Source: Nitrosomonas sp.
Lineage (GTDB): Bacteria; Pseudomonadota; Gammaproteobacteria; Burkholderiales; Nitrosomonadaceae
NCBI GenBank assembly: GCA_016703745.1
Contig: JADJBK010000006.1
Location: forward strand, 2,170,001-2,234,000
Reading direction: 5' to 3'
Length of the DNA stretch: 64,000 nt
The position numbers and the translations under genes are program-made. The notes under the pieces were generated by a model. The model was given only the letters and a program-made list of their open reading frames with translations. It did not search any database and was not told the DNA's origin. Below, piece by piece: positions 7,679-17,180 of this stretch; the stretch's first letter is position 1, and the number at the start of each line of letters is the position of its first letter.

Positions 7679-9403
7679 TCACGCATTATTCGTATTTTTA
7701 TGCTCTTGCAGGCTACGCGTTACTTGTGCCACCACGTTTTCTGCCAGGACCCGTTCTCCCAGAAAAATCGTTCCGGTTTGTTCCTGTTGAAGAATAGCCG
7801 CCTCTTCCTTGTTAAATGTACTGATTAGAATTTCATTGTGGGGGTTCAGGATGCGTGATACTTCAACCATTTGCCTGACGGCAATAGGATCTGATACCGT
7901 AATCACCAACACAGCCGATCGGGCAATATGCGCCTGGATTAATACTGTGGGCTCGCTTGCATTACCTGCTACTGCGTGGATCCCCTCTCCGCGCAGTTGT
8001 TCTATCAACTCTCGGTTTGGGTCAATAACGACGAAGGGGATAGCCTGATTTGTCAGTAAAGCACTTATTCGTTCACCTGTCGAACCAAAACCGACGACGA
8101 TGACATGGTTGGTGACCACTTTGGAGCTGACCGCGACCGGCAGTTCCGCCAGAGGATCATTTGGCCGCTCGACAAAACGCGCCAACCTGGAACGGGAACG
8201 AATCCAGTTCTGAATGGGCTCTGCTGTCCGAAATACCAGTGGGTTGAGAGTGATAGTCACCAGCGCGCCCGCCAGGATGAGGCTATAACCATCACTTGGC
8301 AGGAGACCCAGTGAATGACCCAGAGACGCGAGTATAAAAGAGAGCTCGCCAATTTGCGCGAGACTGACTGAAACTGTCAGCGCCGTGTTAAGTGGATAAC
8401 GCAAGGCAAGAATGAGCAACAGAGCAATCATGGATTTGCCAAAAATGATGATCATGACCACAATTACCAGCTTCAGTGGTTCATTCATAAGTATATTGGG
8501 ATCAAACAGCATGCCAATCGACACAAAAAACAATACAGAGAAAGCATCTCGCAGAGGCAGGGATTCCCGAGCGGCTCGATGGCTCAATGGGGATTCACGC
8601 ATGACCATGCCCGAGAAAAAAGCGCCTAGAGCGAGTGATACGTCAAATAGAATAGTAGCGCCATAGGCGATGCCGACTGCTACTGAAACCACGCAGAGAA
8701 TAAAGAGTTCCTGGGATTTTGTGCTGGCGACATACCAGAGCAGCTTTGGAAAGATACGCTTACCAATAACCAGCATAAAACCAATAAAGATCGAGACCTT
8801 GCCTAAAATAATGAAAAGCGCTATGAATAAATCCAGACCACCACTGCCAGTGATCGAAGCTGAATCTGCGTCTGTTGCAAACCAGGCGGATAAAACCGGC
8901 AACAGTACCAGTGCCAGTACCACGACCAAGTCTTCGACGATTAACCAGCCAATTGCAATTTTTCCATTGATCGACTTGAGCAGACCACGGTGTTCGAGAG
9001 CTCGTAACAGCACTACTGTACTGGCAACCGACAAGGCAAGTCCAAATACGATCCCGCCCCCCAGACTCCACTCCCAGGAAGTCGCGACTATGGCGCCCAA
9101 TATGGTGGCAACCAGTATTTGTAGAATGGCACCCGGAATGGCAATTTTTCTCACTGCCAGAAGATCATTGAGTGAGAAATGTAAACCGACACCAAACATA
9201 AGCAGAATCACGCCAATTTCAGCAAGTTGACTCGATAATTCGAGATCGATGACAAATCCTGGTGTAGCCGGACCAATAATAATCCCCGCAGCCAGATAAC
9301 CAACCAGTACGGGTAATTTCAGGCGGTGAGCAACCATGCCGAGCAATAATGCCAATCCCAGACTGATGGCAATGGTGGTGATTAAAATAGTGTTATGTGG
9401 CAT
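7679..9403 (-). CDS. ybaL: CPA2 cation/proton antiporter, Kef/YbaL type
   Basis: 574 aa. Residues 1-390 form a Na+/H+-exchanger domain with about 11-12 hydrophobic segments (GLALLLGMVAHRLKLPVLVG, LAEIGVILLMFGVGLHFS, SVASTVVLLRALE). The C-terminus (about 415-560) is a TrkA-N/RCK nucleotide-binding domain with VIVVGFGSTGERIS and DPNRELIEQL. Such proteins sit in the inner membrane and exchange K+ or Na+ for H+, gated by a cytoplasmic ligand; YbaL/RosB is the closest type by domain order. The ATG at 9403 lacks a strong Shine-Dalgarno. It is a single gene, convergent with the repeat on its left. The specific ion is not evident from the sequence. Confidence 0.88.
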   Translation of the reverse strand: MPHNTILITTIAISLGLALLLGMVAHRLKLPVLVGYLAAGIIIGPATPGFVIDLELSSQLAEIGVILLMFGVGLHFSLNDLLAVRKIAIPGAILQILVATILGAIVATSWEWSLGGGIVFGLALSVASTVVLLRALEHRGLLKSINGKIAIGWLIVEDLVVVLALVLLPVLSAWFATDADSASITGSGGLDLFIALFIILGKVSIFIGFMLVIGKRIFPKLLWYVASTKSQELFILCVVSVAVGIAYGATILFDVSLALGAFFSGMVMRESPLSHRAARESLPLRDAFSVLFFVSIGMLFDPNILMNEPLKLVIVVMIIIFGKSMIALLLILALRYPLNTALTVSVSLAQIGELSFILASLGHSLGLLPSDGYSLILAGALVTITLNPLVFRTAEPIQNWIRSRSRLARFVERPNDPLAELPVAVSSKVVTNHVIVVGFGSTGERISALLTNQAIPFVVIDPNRELIEQLRGEGIHAVAGNASEPTVLIQAHIARSAVLVITVSDPIAVRQMVEVSRILNPHNEILISTFNKEEAAILQQEQTGTIFLGERVLAENVVAQVTRSLQEHKNTNNA

Positions 9404-9534
9404 TTACATTTATAGAGGCGATAACAATCTACTGGTGGCTGCACAGTTTATTCGACCGCATAAATGCGGGGGGAGGGGTTGAAAGCAGGTGGTTAGCTGG
9501 GCAGCTAATAATGACTAACTAACACGGTCACTTG

Positions 9535-9726
9535 CTAACTTTCATGAATGTAACTGATATAGGTCCAGGCCATCATGACGACAAACAGAACCAATGATAA
9601 CCCGATGCGCATGGTCAGCGATCTGGCCATGCGGGTACTATTTCCTTTATCCCTGACCATGTAGTAAAGAGCTGAACCTAGACTGTATACAATCAGTAGC
9701 ATGAATAAAATGGCAATTATTTTCAA
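9535..9726 (-). CDS. Twin-transmembrane protein, DUF2909 family
   Basis: A 63-aa membrane protein with two hydrophobic helices (IIAILFMLLIVYSLGSALYYM and a second near IGLSLVLFVVMMAWTYI), separated by a charged loop VRDKGNSTRMARSLTMR. This is the DUF2909 pattern found beside cytochrome oxidase genes in betaproteobacteria; the role is unknown. The start was chosen at TTG 9726 because AAGGAG lies just upstream; a longer frame would add a non-conserved N-terminus across that ribosome site. It is divergent from miaA. Confidence 0.75.
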   Translation of the reverse strand: MKIIAILFMLLIVYSLGSALYYMVRDKGNSTRMARSLTMRIGLSLVLFVVMMAWTYISYIHES

Positions 9727-9807
9727 ATTTTCTCCTTGGTATAAGCAAATCATGATCACTACGCCGAAATGCAGGCACGCTTTCATTCTAACTGATAACG
9801 ACTATTC

Positions 9808-10782
9808 GTGAATCCTTCCTATAATTCGAAACCGTCGGCAATTTTTTTGATGGGCCCAACGGCTAGTGGTAAATCTGCAGTAGCAATGAATATTGCTCAA
9901 TATTTTCCGGTAGAAATTGTCAGTGTCGATTCGGCACAAATTTATCGCTATATGGATATTGGAAGCGCCAAACCTGATCAAGTAACGCAAAAGTCTGTGC
10001 CGCACCATTTGCTTGACCTGATTGATCCTCATGAGCGCTATTCGGCAGCTAAATTTAGAAGTGATGCATTGGTGGCGATGCAAGCAATTGTTGCTCGCGG
10101 CAAAATTCCATTGCTTGCGGGGGGAACCATGATGTATTTCAAGATACTGCGCGAAGGCATCACTGAATTGCCTTCGGCCCATGCGCATCTACGGGATGAA
10201 TTGGAGCAGGCTGCACGCTCTGAAGGATGGCCAGCAATGCATTCTCGGCTGAAACTGCTGGATCCTGTTACTGCCGCAAAAATTCAACCAGGTGATAGTC
10301 AGCGAGTTCAACGTGCATTGGAAGTCTGCTATTTGACAGGAAGGCCGATGTCTGTATTGCAGGCCCAAGCCCAAGAAAAAGAATCACGCAACTATTTCCC
10401 CTATCGGGTTGTCAATATCGCCTTGTTGCCAAGTGATCGGGCAATCTTGCATAACCGCATTGCACAGCGCTTTGATAAAATGCTGGCAATGGGGCTGGTA
10501 GAGGAATTATCTGGAATTCGCGAGCGATTTCCAGTAACGGCAGACATGCCTTCAATGAGATGTGTGGGCTATCGGCAGGCATGGCGCTATCTGGACAATC
10601 AGATTAATTTAGCTAAAATGCGGGAAACGGGTGTGATTGCAACCAGGCAACTGGCTAAACGGCAATTAACATGGCTGCGATCCATGCATGACATGCAATC
10701 GTTTGACTGTTTGGCATCCAATTTGTCTAGCTGGGTTATTGATCACTTAGCGAAAAACTTATCAGATAAAGCACTGTGCTAG
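9808..10782 (+). CDS. miaA: tRNA dimethylallyltransferase
   Basis: 324 aa, usual MiaA length. It transfers a dimethylallyl group from DMAPP to N6 of A37 in tRNAs reading UNN codons. The P-loop GPTASGKSA is near residue 16; DSAQIYRYMDIGSAKP and PLLAGGTMMYFK are the substrate-binding motifs. Toward the end, MRCVGYRQAWRYL and ATRQLAKRQLTWLR are also family signatures. The start is GTG at 9808; no in-frame ATG precedes the P-loop. It is followed by a lipoprotein gene after 85 bp. Confidence 0.95.
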   Translation: MNPSYNSKPSAIFLMGPTASGKSAVAMNIAQYFPVEIVSVDSAQIYRYMDIGSAKPDQVTQKSVPHHLLDLIDPHERYSAAKFRSDALVAMQAIVARGKIPLLAGGTMMYFKILREGITELPSAHAHLRDELEQAARSEGWPAMHSRLKLLDPVTAAKIQPGDSQRVQRALEVCYLTGRPMSVLQAQAQEKESRNYFPYRVVNIALLPSDRAILHNRIAQRFDKMLAMGLVEELSGIRERFPVTADMPSMRCVGYRQAWRYLDNQINLAKMRETGVIATRQLAKRQLTWLRSMHDMQSFDCLASNLSSWVIDHLAKNLSDKALC

Positions 10783-10867
10783 AAATGGTAATACCGATAT
10801 GCAAAGATGGTTAAGGCCGAACCAGTATTGTTGTCGTCATCTTTAAATTTACAAAAGGAGGGAAGTC

Positions 10868-11218
10868 ATGTATCAACTGAGGAATCTAAAAAGGTCGTGT
10901 TTTGCTGCAATTTGCATAGCTGTAATGACTGTTTCCGGCTGCGGTGATTCCGAAAACAGCAATAATCCCTGGAGTGGTGCGGGTGGCGGCGGCGGTTATT
11001 TTGATGATACGTCGCTTTCTGCTGCTATTAAAACAAAATTTTCAACAACACCAGAGCTTGCATCACTCGGTTTAAAGGTTCGAGTTGAAAATGGCGAAGT
11101 TTTTCTGAGCGGAATGGCAAAAAATCAGGCACAAATGGACCATGCAGTGATGCAGGCATGGCTGGTAGAAGGGGTGAAAAAAGTAGAGAATGAAATCGTC
11201 TTGGGCGGTTCACAGTAG
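10868..11218 (+). CDS. BON-domain lipoprotein
   Basis: A 116-aa lipoprotein. A signal peptide with lipobox VSGC (Cys near residue 26) is followed by a Gly-rich linker (SGAGGGGGYFDD) and a BON domain of about 60 aa (LSAAIKTKFSTTPELASLGL, VRVENGEVFLSGMAKN, VEGVKKVENEIVL). BON domains bind phospholipid or outer-membrane components in the periplasm, as in OsmY and DolP. AAAGGAGGGA upstream is a strong ribosome site. The function here is not known. Confidence 0.8.
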   Translation: MYQLRNLKRSCFAAICIAVMTVSGCGDSENSNNPWSGAGGGGGYFDDTSLSAAIKTKFSTTPELASLGLKVRVENGEVFLSGMAKNQAQMDHAVMQAWLVEGVKKVENEIVLGGSQ

Positions 11219-11309
11219 AAATTGATTCTGCGGGCAATCGGCGAAAAACAAAGATAAAGAAAATGTTGCGCTGATTGCTGCATCTTTCGTTAGATGGTGG
11301 GGTGGTCAC

Positions 11310-11735
11310 GCTTAAATTATCCCGTCCAGCTTTTAAACGCTTAATCTTGACGCCAGCTTTGGATGTTTTTCCGGCCATGTGCACCTTTATGATTACCCGA
11401 GGCCGCTACCGGCGATAAAGATGGCTTAAAAAAATGTTTTCACATCATCGTGAAGGTATGCCATGCTCCAAGCTCAGTAATTCGGTGAACCACGCCTCTT
11501 TTGCCAAGCCAGATTGTTCAATGGCAATCCAATTATCTGCACCACAAATCGTAGCGCACAGATGCTGATAAAGAAAATATCTGGTGGCTGATGTTTCTTT
11601 TGTCTGTTTACTTGGGATATTTAATGCTCAGGAAGTGATGAATAATTAAAGGTTTTTGAAAATTTATAATTTAAAATCAAAGTGATTGTCATGATGCCTC
11701 ATCTGAATTCTATTTTCAAGTGCTCTTAAACGCAA
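11310..11735 (-). pseudogene. ISAs1-family deletion remnant, copy 1
   Basis: On the minus strand the element begins near 11735 with the end TTAAGAGCACTTGAAAATAG, continues with a decayed transposase start (start codon lost, a TAA soon after) and then an N-terminal segment (NWIAIEQSGLAKEAWF, LLSLEHGIPS). It jumps to the C-terminal signature VGIKIKRLKAG-like GVKIKRLKAGRDNLS at about 11320-11350. The catalytic middle is gone. The first 150 bp align with the copy at 28549-28960. Confidence 0.65.
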
Positions 11736-11762
11736 TCACCTTGTAAGCAATACCGCTTTTCA

Positions 11763-11792
11763 TTGAAAAGCAACGCGCTTTCGGGCTATAAT
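11763..11792 (+). promoter_or_regulatory. Sigma-70 promoter of rpmB-rpmG
   Basis: TTGAAA (11763-11768) and a perfect TATAAT (11787-11792) are separated by 18 bp, 38 bp before the rpmB start. Confidence 0.7.
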
Positions 11793-11829
11793 CACGGACT
11801 TTAGTATTTTTAGATTGAAGGGGAAAATA

Positions 11830-12066
11830 ATGGCGCGAGTTTGTCAAGTTACAGGTAAGCGACCTATGTCTGGTCACAACGTTTCTCATGCCAATAATAA
11901 ATCGAAACGTCGTTTTTTGCCTAATCTGCAGTCGCGTCGTTTCTGGCTGGAAAGCGAAAGCCGTTGGGTTCGAATTCGTCTCACCAATGCCGCATTACGC
12001 ACTATTGATAAGAATGGTCTGGATTCAGTTCTGGCTGATATGCGCTCTCGCGGAGAGCGCATATAA
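11830..12066 (+). CDS. rpmB: 50S ribosomal protein L28
   Basis: 78 aa, normal length. It begins MARVCQVTGKRPMSGHNVSH and contains SKRRFLPNLQSRRFW, both diagnostic of L28. The start at ATG 11830 was chosen over an upstream in-frame codon because AAGGGG sits just before it. It is the first gene of the conserved rpmB-rpmG operon, driven by a clear sigma-70 promoter. Confidence 0.97.
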   Translation: MARVCQVTGKRPMSGHNVSHANNKSKRRFLPNLQSRRFWLESESRWVRIRLTNAALRTIDKNGLDSVLADMRSRGERI

Positions 12067-12109
12067 TTATCGATTGATTTTATAGTTAGAAATAGAGGCG
12101 GAGCATTTT

Positions 12110-12265
12110 ATGCGTGAGAAAATAAAGTTGGAATCGTCGGCTGGAACAGGTCATTTTTACACCACGACCAAAAACAAACGGGCTAATCCAGAAAAACTGG
12201 AACTCAAAAAATATGATCCGGTGATAAGAAAGCACGTGGCGTATAAAGAAACAAAATTAAAATAA
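12110..12265 (+). CDS. rpmG: 50S ribosomal protein L33
   Basis: A 51-aa ribosomal protein of the large subunit. It starts MREKIKLESSAGTGHFYTTT and ends KKYDPVIRKHVAYKETKLK, typical of the cysteine-free L33 type of proteobacteria (no CxxC zinc motifs, so it is zinc independent). AGAGGCGGAG precedes the ATG. It lies 43 bp after rpmB and is followed by a strong terminator. Confidence 0.96.
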   Translation: MREKIKLESSAGTGHFYTTTKNKRANPEKLELKKYDPVIRKHVAYKETKLK

Positions 12266-12293
12266 TGAGATAAATTAATTTTGTTCCTGTAGT

Positions 12294-12331
12294 AACAACA
12301 AAAAACCCGCTTTAGCGGGTTTTTTGTTGTT
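12294..12331. terminator. Bidirectional terminator, rpmG / desaturase
   Basis: A hairpin AAAACCCGC TTTA GCGGGTTTT flanked by AACAACAAA and TTTGTTGTT, so T-runs serve both the plus-strand rpmBG operon and the convergent desaturase gene. Confidence 0.9.
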
Positions 12332-12353
12332 ACTTTTGTTATGAAATTAAATA

Positions 12354-13532
12354 TCAGGCATAGCAACGCAAGCGTCGTGAGAATTGCTCAAGAAACTCAT
12401 TACCACTTGCTTCAGCCCGATGACACCAATCTTCCAGCTGTTTGAGCAGTTCATCCTTGGTGGCGGCAGATCGTTCCCAAATCATGGAAAGTTCTTCCCG
12501 CATACGATAAAGTTGCTCCACCATTTGAGTTTGACTCAATACCTGGGATAACTTATCGCGTTCTTCTGCTTGTAGTGTTTTCGCATCAGCCATTACCCAG
12601 TTCTTCAGAGTTGCGCCATCAATGCCGTGCGCTACAGCAGCATTTTGTATATGTACAATTTCCTTTTTAAAGGCAATTTTAAGCGATTTGCTATAGTTTG
12701 CCAGCACTTCGTATCGATGCGAAATAACCGCCTGCAATGTTTCAAAATCACACTCGGTTTTGGTTTTGTCCAGTTGCAGCTTGGGGGCTATTTTTTTGAC
12801 TTTAGCCCAACCAATCATTTCCATTAATCGAATGTACATCCAGCCAATATCGAACTCAAACCACTTGTTGGATAATTTGGCCGAGGTTGGGTAGGCATGA
12901 TGGTTGTTGTGTAATTCCTCACCACCAATCAAAATCCCCCATGGCGACACATTGCGACTGGCATCTCCTGACCGGAAATTGCGATAACCCCAGAAGTGCC
13001 CAATCCCATTGATAACGCCTGCGGCCATCACTGGTGTCCACATCATCTGTACCGCCCATATGGTCAAACCGATAGGCCCGAATAGCACGACATTAATAAT
13101 AAGCATTAAAGCAATCCCGGCAGCGCTGTGTCCGGTGTAAACATTCCGCTCCACCCAGTCATCAGGCGTGCCGTGGCCGTAACGTTCTAAGGTCTCCTTA
13201 TTTTTGGATTCTATCCTGTAAAGTTCCGCCCCCTCAGTCAGTACCTTTTTGATGCCATAGATTACGGGACTGTGTGGATCGTCTACAGTCTCACATTTTG
13301 CGTGGTGTTTGCGATGAATTGCTGCCCATTCTTTGGTAACCATGCCCGATGTTAGCCATAGCCAGAAACGGAAAAAATGGCTTGGAATAGGATGCAGTTC
13401 CAGTGCCCGATGCGCTTGGTGGCGATGTAAAAAAATGGTAATGCTGGCGATAGTGATATGTGTCAGCACCAAAGTGACGACAATGTAGCCCCACCACGGT
13501 AGATCAATCAAGCCAAATAATAAAATATCCAT
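12354..13532 (-). CDS. Acyl-CoA delta-9 desaturase-like fatty acid desaturase
   Basis: A 392-aa integral membrane di-iron enzyme that would introduce a double bond into acyl chains. The three histidine boxes are present: HRHQAHR (H-x4-H type), HRKHHAKC, and HNNHHAYPTS. Four or so membrane helices (LPWWGYIVVTLVLTHITIA, and around MLIINVVLFGPIGLTIWAV) span residues 5-190. The C-terminal 150 aa form an extra soluble, helical region beyond the usual desaturase core. The start is placed at ATG 13532, downstream of GAGGAGG. It is a single gene, convergent with rpmBG. The substrate is not deducible. Confidence 0.85.
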   Translation of the reverse strand: MDILLFGLIDLPWWGYIVVTLVLTHITIASITIFLHRHQAHRALELHPIPSHFFRFWLWLTSGMVTKEWAAIHRKHHAKCETVDDPHSPVIYGIKKVLTEGAELYRIESKNKETLERYGHGTPDDWVERNVYTGHSAAGIALMLIINVVLFGPIGLTIWAVQMMWTPVMAAGVINGIGHFWGYRNFRSGDASRNVSPWGILIGGEELHNNHHAYPTSAKLSNKWFEFDIGWMYIRLMEMIGWAKVKKIAPKLQLDKTKTECDFETLQAVISHRYEVLANYSKSLKIAFKKEIVHIQNAAVAHGIDGATLKNWVMADAKTLQAEERDKLSQVLSQTQMVEQLYRMREELSMIWERSAATKDELLKQLEDWCHRAEASGNEFLEQFSRRLRCYA

Positions 13533-13669
13533 TCTGTCAAAAATCCTCCTCAAAAAAACAGCACAATAACACCCTTAATGTATAGACATGCCGAGCATAA
13601 ATCAAGGGTTATGATGATAAATTTATGAATACGGTAAAAAAGATACTGCAGTCCTCAAGATGGTAGCAA

Positions 13670-16396
13670 TCAATGTGCCTGCTCCCAGTTCCTGCCTTGA
13701 CCTGTCTGCACGACCAGCGGCACATCCAGCTTGATAACGTTTTCCATCAAGGCGGGAAGTTGCCGCATCATGGTTGCTGATTCATTCTCTGGAACTTCCA
13801 GTACCAATTCATCGTGAACCTGCATGATAAGCTTGCTCTGTGCATGAGTTTGTGTCAGCCAGTTATTCACTGCGATCATTGCAAGCTTAATGATGTCAGC
13901 CGCAGTGCCCTGCATCGGTGCGTTGATAGCAGCGCGTTCTGCGCCCATGCGGCGGTTATGTTGATGACTGTGAATATCCGGTAGTTGTAATCTGCGTCCC
14001 AGCACTGTTTCGACATATCCGTTCTGTTTCGCCATCGCACGTGTGCGCTGCATATAATCAGACACTCCCGGATAGCGAATAAAGTAGCGTTCGATGAAAT
14101 TCCGCGCTGCGATGCGATCTATACCTAGCTGCGCTGCAAGGCCGAATTCTGACATACCATAAATCAGGCCAAAATTGATCACCTTAGCGTAGCGACGCTG
14201 CTCCTGATTCACTTTTTCAGCTGATATGCCAAATATTTCTGCGGCAGTGGCGCGATGTACATCCTGTCCCTCAGTAAAGGCTTTTAGTAATCCTTTGTCT
14301 TGAGAAATATGTGCCATTATTCTAAGTTCGATCTGCGAGTAATCTGCAGAGACAATATGCCAGCCCTCGGGTGCGATAAATGCTTCACGAATACGGCGTC
14401 CTGCTGGCGTCTTAATCGGAATATTCTGTAAATTGGGTTCGTTGCTGGCCAGTCGACCAGTGACGGCGACCGCCTGCGCATAATGGGTATGCACTCGTCC
14501 TGTATTGTGGTTGATCATTCTGGGTAGCTTATCGATATAAGTCGATTTGAGTTTGGCCAGCATGCGATATTCCAGCAAAACCCTGGGTAATGGGTAGTCC
14601 AGCGCCAACTGCTGAAGTACGCTCTCATCTGTAGATGGCGCGCCCTTGGGTGTCTTTTTGATGATGGGTAATTTCAGTTGCCCAAACAAAATTTCCTGAA
14701 TTTGTTGGGTTGAGTTTAAATTGAATGTCTGTCCAGCAGTAGTATGTGCCTGTTGTTCCAGAATCTCCAGTTGCTGCATCACTTCTTTGCCGTAGGCATG
14801 TAATTGATCAACATCCAGCAATACGCCGTTACGTTCAATCTGGAACAAGATATCAACCAGCGGCAGTTCAATTTGCTGGTAAATGTCAGTGAGATGTGCT
14901 GTCTTGCCTAATTGCGGAAACAAGAATTGATGCAGGCGCAGGGCAATATCAGCATCTTCAGCCGCGTAATGGGCTGCCTGATCGATGGCGACCTGTGCAA
15001 AGCCAATCTGCTTCGCGCCCTTTCCAGTCAACTCTTCATAGGAAATAGTGGTGTAATTTAAATGACGCTTTGCCAGGCTGTCCAGATCATGCGACAGATG
15101 GGATTCGAGCACATAAGACTGAAGCAGGGTATCGTGCATGATGCCCTTGAGGGTAATGCCGTAATTGGCAAGTACATGCTTGTCGTACTTTAGATTCTGT
15201 CCGATTTTAAATTTGTCTGAATTCTCCAGCCAGGGCTGTAAGCGTGCCAGTACCCAATTGGTATCCAGTTGCTGTGGCGCACCCGAGTAAGTGTGCGCCA
15301 ATGGCAGATAGGCTGCGTTCCCGGCTTCCATGCAAAATGACAGGCCAACTAACTGTGCCTGCATTTGATCAAGACTGGTCGTTTCCGTATCCAGTGAGAC
15401 CAATTCGGCACGTTCGCAACGTAGTAACCAGTCATTGAATTGTGATTCAGTCAGGATGGTTTCATAATTGGGTGAGTCGTTATTACTGATTAAATCAGTT
15501 GGTGCGCATTCAATCAGTAACGCGCTCTGTGCTGATATCGTATCGCCGGTTTCTTGCGTCAACTCGCGTAACCAGCTTTTGAATTCGAGCCGTTCATAAA
15601 GTATGGCCAGTTCGCTGGTGTCGGGTGGTCGGGCAACCAAATCCTGCCAGTTGAGTCCCAGCGGGACATCACATTTGATGGTCAGCAGTGTTTTGGCTGT
15701 TTCCAGCCAGTCCAGGCTTCGACGCAGATTTTCGCCTACTTGACCACTGATTTCATGAGCATGGATAATCAGATTTTCCAGATTGTCATATTTCTGCAGC
15801 CACTTGGCAGCCGTTTTGGGTCCCACTTTTTCCACGCCAGGAATGTTGTCTGCGCTATCTCCTACCAATGCCAGAAAATCAATGATCTGTGCCGGAGTAA
15901 CACCAAACTTCTGCATGACGCCAGTTTCATCCAGCAATTCATTGTTCATGGTGTTGATCAACTGAATGCTGGGGCTGACCAGTTGGGCGATATCCTTATC
16001 ACCAGTGGAGATGACACACTGAACCTGGTTATCACTGGCATATCGCGCCAGTGTGCCAATGACATCGTCGGCTTCAACACCTTCTTCCATAAGTAATGGC
16101 CAGCCCATTGCCCGGATACACGCATGCAGAAACGGAATCTGACTGGCAAGATCTGCGGGCATGGCTGGGCGATGTGCTTTATATTCCGGATAAATCGCGT
16201 CGCGAAAGGTTTTGCCTTTTGCATCAAACACGCACGCGCTATAATCGGCCTGATATTGTTTGTGCAAGCGATGCAGCATGTTCAGCACACCATAAATCGC
16301 ACCAGTGGGTTCGTTCAAGCGATTGCGTAAATCCGGTAATGCGTGAAAGGCCCGATACAGGTAAGAAGAACCATCAACCATCAAAAGTGTTTTCAT
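13670..16396 (-). CDS. polA: DNA polymerase I
   Basis: 908 aa. The N-terminal 5'-3' exonuclease (MLVDGSSYLYRAFHALPDL, VISTGDKDIAQLV, residues 1-290) is followed by a 3'-5' exonuclease domain with DTETTSLD retained, so proofreading is probably active. The polymerase domain (about 500-908) has motif A DYSQIELRIMAH, motif B RRYAKVINFGLIYGMSEFGL and motif C MQVHDELVLEVP. It processes Okazaki fragments and fills repair gaps. It is divergent from the LOG gene, and the two starts are only 14 bp apart. Confidence 0.97.
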   Translation of the reverse strand: MKTLLMVDGSSYLYRAFHALPDLRNRLNEPTGAIYGVLNMLHRLHKQYQADYSACVFDAKGKTFRDAIYPEYKAHRPAMPADLASQIPFLHACIRAMGWPLLMEEGVEADDVIGTLARYASDNQVQCVISTGDKDIAQLVSPSIQLINTMNNELLDETGVMQKFGVTPAQIIDFLALVGDSADNIPGVEKVGPKTAAKWLQKYDNLENLIIHAHEISGQVGENLRRSLDWLETAKTLLTIKCDVPLGLNWQDLVARPPDTSELAILYERLEFKSWLRELTQETGDTISAQSALLIECAPTDLISNNDSPNYETILTESQFNDWLLRCERAELVSLDTETTSLDQMQAQLVGLSFCMEAGNAAYLPLAHTYSGAPQQLDTNWVLARLQPWLENSDKFKIGQNLKYDKHVLANYGITLKGIMHDTLLQSYVLESHLSHDLDSLAKRHLNYTTISYEELTGKGAKQIGFAQVAIDQAAHYAAEDADIALRLHQFLFPQLGKTAHLTDIYQQIELPLVDILFQIERNGVLLDVDQLHAYGKEVMQQLEILEQQAHTTAGQTFNLNSTQQIQEILFGQLKLPIIKKTPKGAPSTDESVLQQLALDYPLPRVLLEYRMLAKLKSTYIDKLPRMINHNTGRVHTHYAQAVAVTGRLASNEPNLQNIPIKTPAGRRIREAFIAPEGWHIVSADYSQIELRIMAHISQDKGLLKAFTEGQDVHRATAAEIFGISAEKVNQEQRRYAKVINFGLIYGMSEFGLAAQLGIDRIAARNFIERYFIRYPGVSDYMQRTRAMAKQNGYVETVLGRRLQLPDIHSHQHNRRMGAERAAINAPMQGTAADIIKLAMIAVNNWLTQTHAQSKLIMQVHDELVLEVPENESATMMRQLPALMENVIKLDVPLVVQTGQGRNWEQAH

Positions 16397-16410
16397 TAGA
16401 AAGGACCTCT

Positions 16411-17130
16411 ATGAGCTTGCAAACCAAACTTGCCAGCGCTCTGATACTGGAAAAACCCTGGTCATCCAGGGAATCATGGCGTGTATTTGGAATTATGGCG
16501 GAATTTGTTGAAGGAACCGAAAGACTGGAGTGCATCCAGCCTGCCGTCAGCATCTTCGGCAGCGCAAGAACTACCCCCGAGCATCCTTATTATAAATTAA
16601 CCGAGGCGATAGCGAGGCAATTGTCGGATGCGGGGTTTTCAGTCATTTCGGGTGGTGGCCCAGGCATTATGGAAGCGGCCAATAAAGGCGCCTATTTTGG
16701 GAAATCACCCAGTGTGGGACTCAATATTCAACTGCCGCATGAACAACATCGTAATACCTATCAGGATATCAGTCAGACTTTTCGCCATTTTTTTGCACGC
16801 AAGTATATGTTTGTTAAATTCGCGACTGCGTATGTAGTGATGCCGGGAGGGTTTGGCACACTAGATGAGTTGATGGAGGCATTAACCCTGGTGCAAACAG
16901 GTAAAACCCGAAAAATGCCCATTATTCTGGTTTGCACGGATTTTTGGCGGGGCATAATGGATTGGTTTCAGCAGACGCTGGTCAAGGAGAATCTCATTTC
17001 AGCAGAAGACATGAATCTCATTCAGCTCATTGATGAGCCTGCACAGGTCGTAGATGCCATATTCCGTTATTATGAGACTTCGGGCTTTGAACCATCGGCT
17101 ACAGAACGTGAAATTCAGCTTAACCTCTAA
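16411..17130 (+). CDS. LOG-family nucleotide 5'-monophosphate phosphoribohydrolase
   Basis: A 239-aa Rossmann-fold protein of the TIGR00730/LOG family. It has the two signatures SGGGPGIMEAANKGA and MPGGFGTLDELMEAL that form the nucleotide site; family members hydrolyse cytokinin-type or other nucleoside monophosphates. The start at ATG 16411 (AAAGGA upstream) was preferred to a much longer frame that overlaps polA and has no conserved content. It is divergent from polA and followed by a DUF2782 gene. The physiological substrate in bacteria is unclear. Confidence 0.88.
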   Translation: MSLQTKLASALILEKPWSSRESWRVFGIMAEFVEGTERLECIQPAVSIFGSARTTPEHPYYKLTEAIARQLSDAGFSVISGGGPGIMEAANKGAYFGKSPSVGLNIQLPHEQHRNTYQDISQTFRHFFARKYMFVKFATAYVVMPGGFGTLDELMEALTLVQTGKTRKMPIILVCTDFWRGIMDWFQQTLVKENLISAEDMNLIQLIDEPAQVVDAIFRYYETSGFEPSATEREIQLNL

Positions 17131-17180
17131 ATTTCACCCGGCGCGCTGATTTCCAGCCATTTTTTTGAGGAGTGATTAGC

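Noticed and set aside
16096..16410. N-terminal extension of the LOG protein
   Set aside because: The extra 105 codons overlap polA antisense and are not like the family; an ATG with AAAGGA at 16411 gives the normal length.
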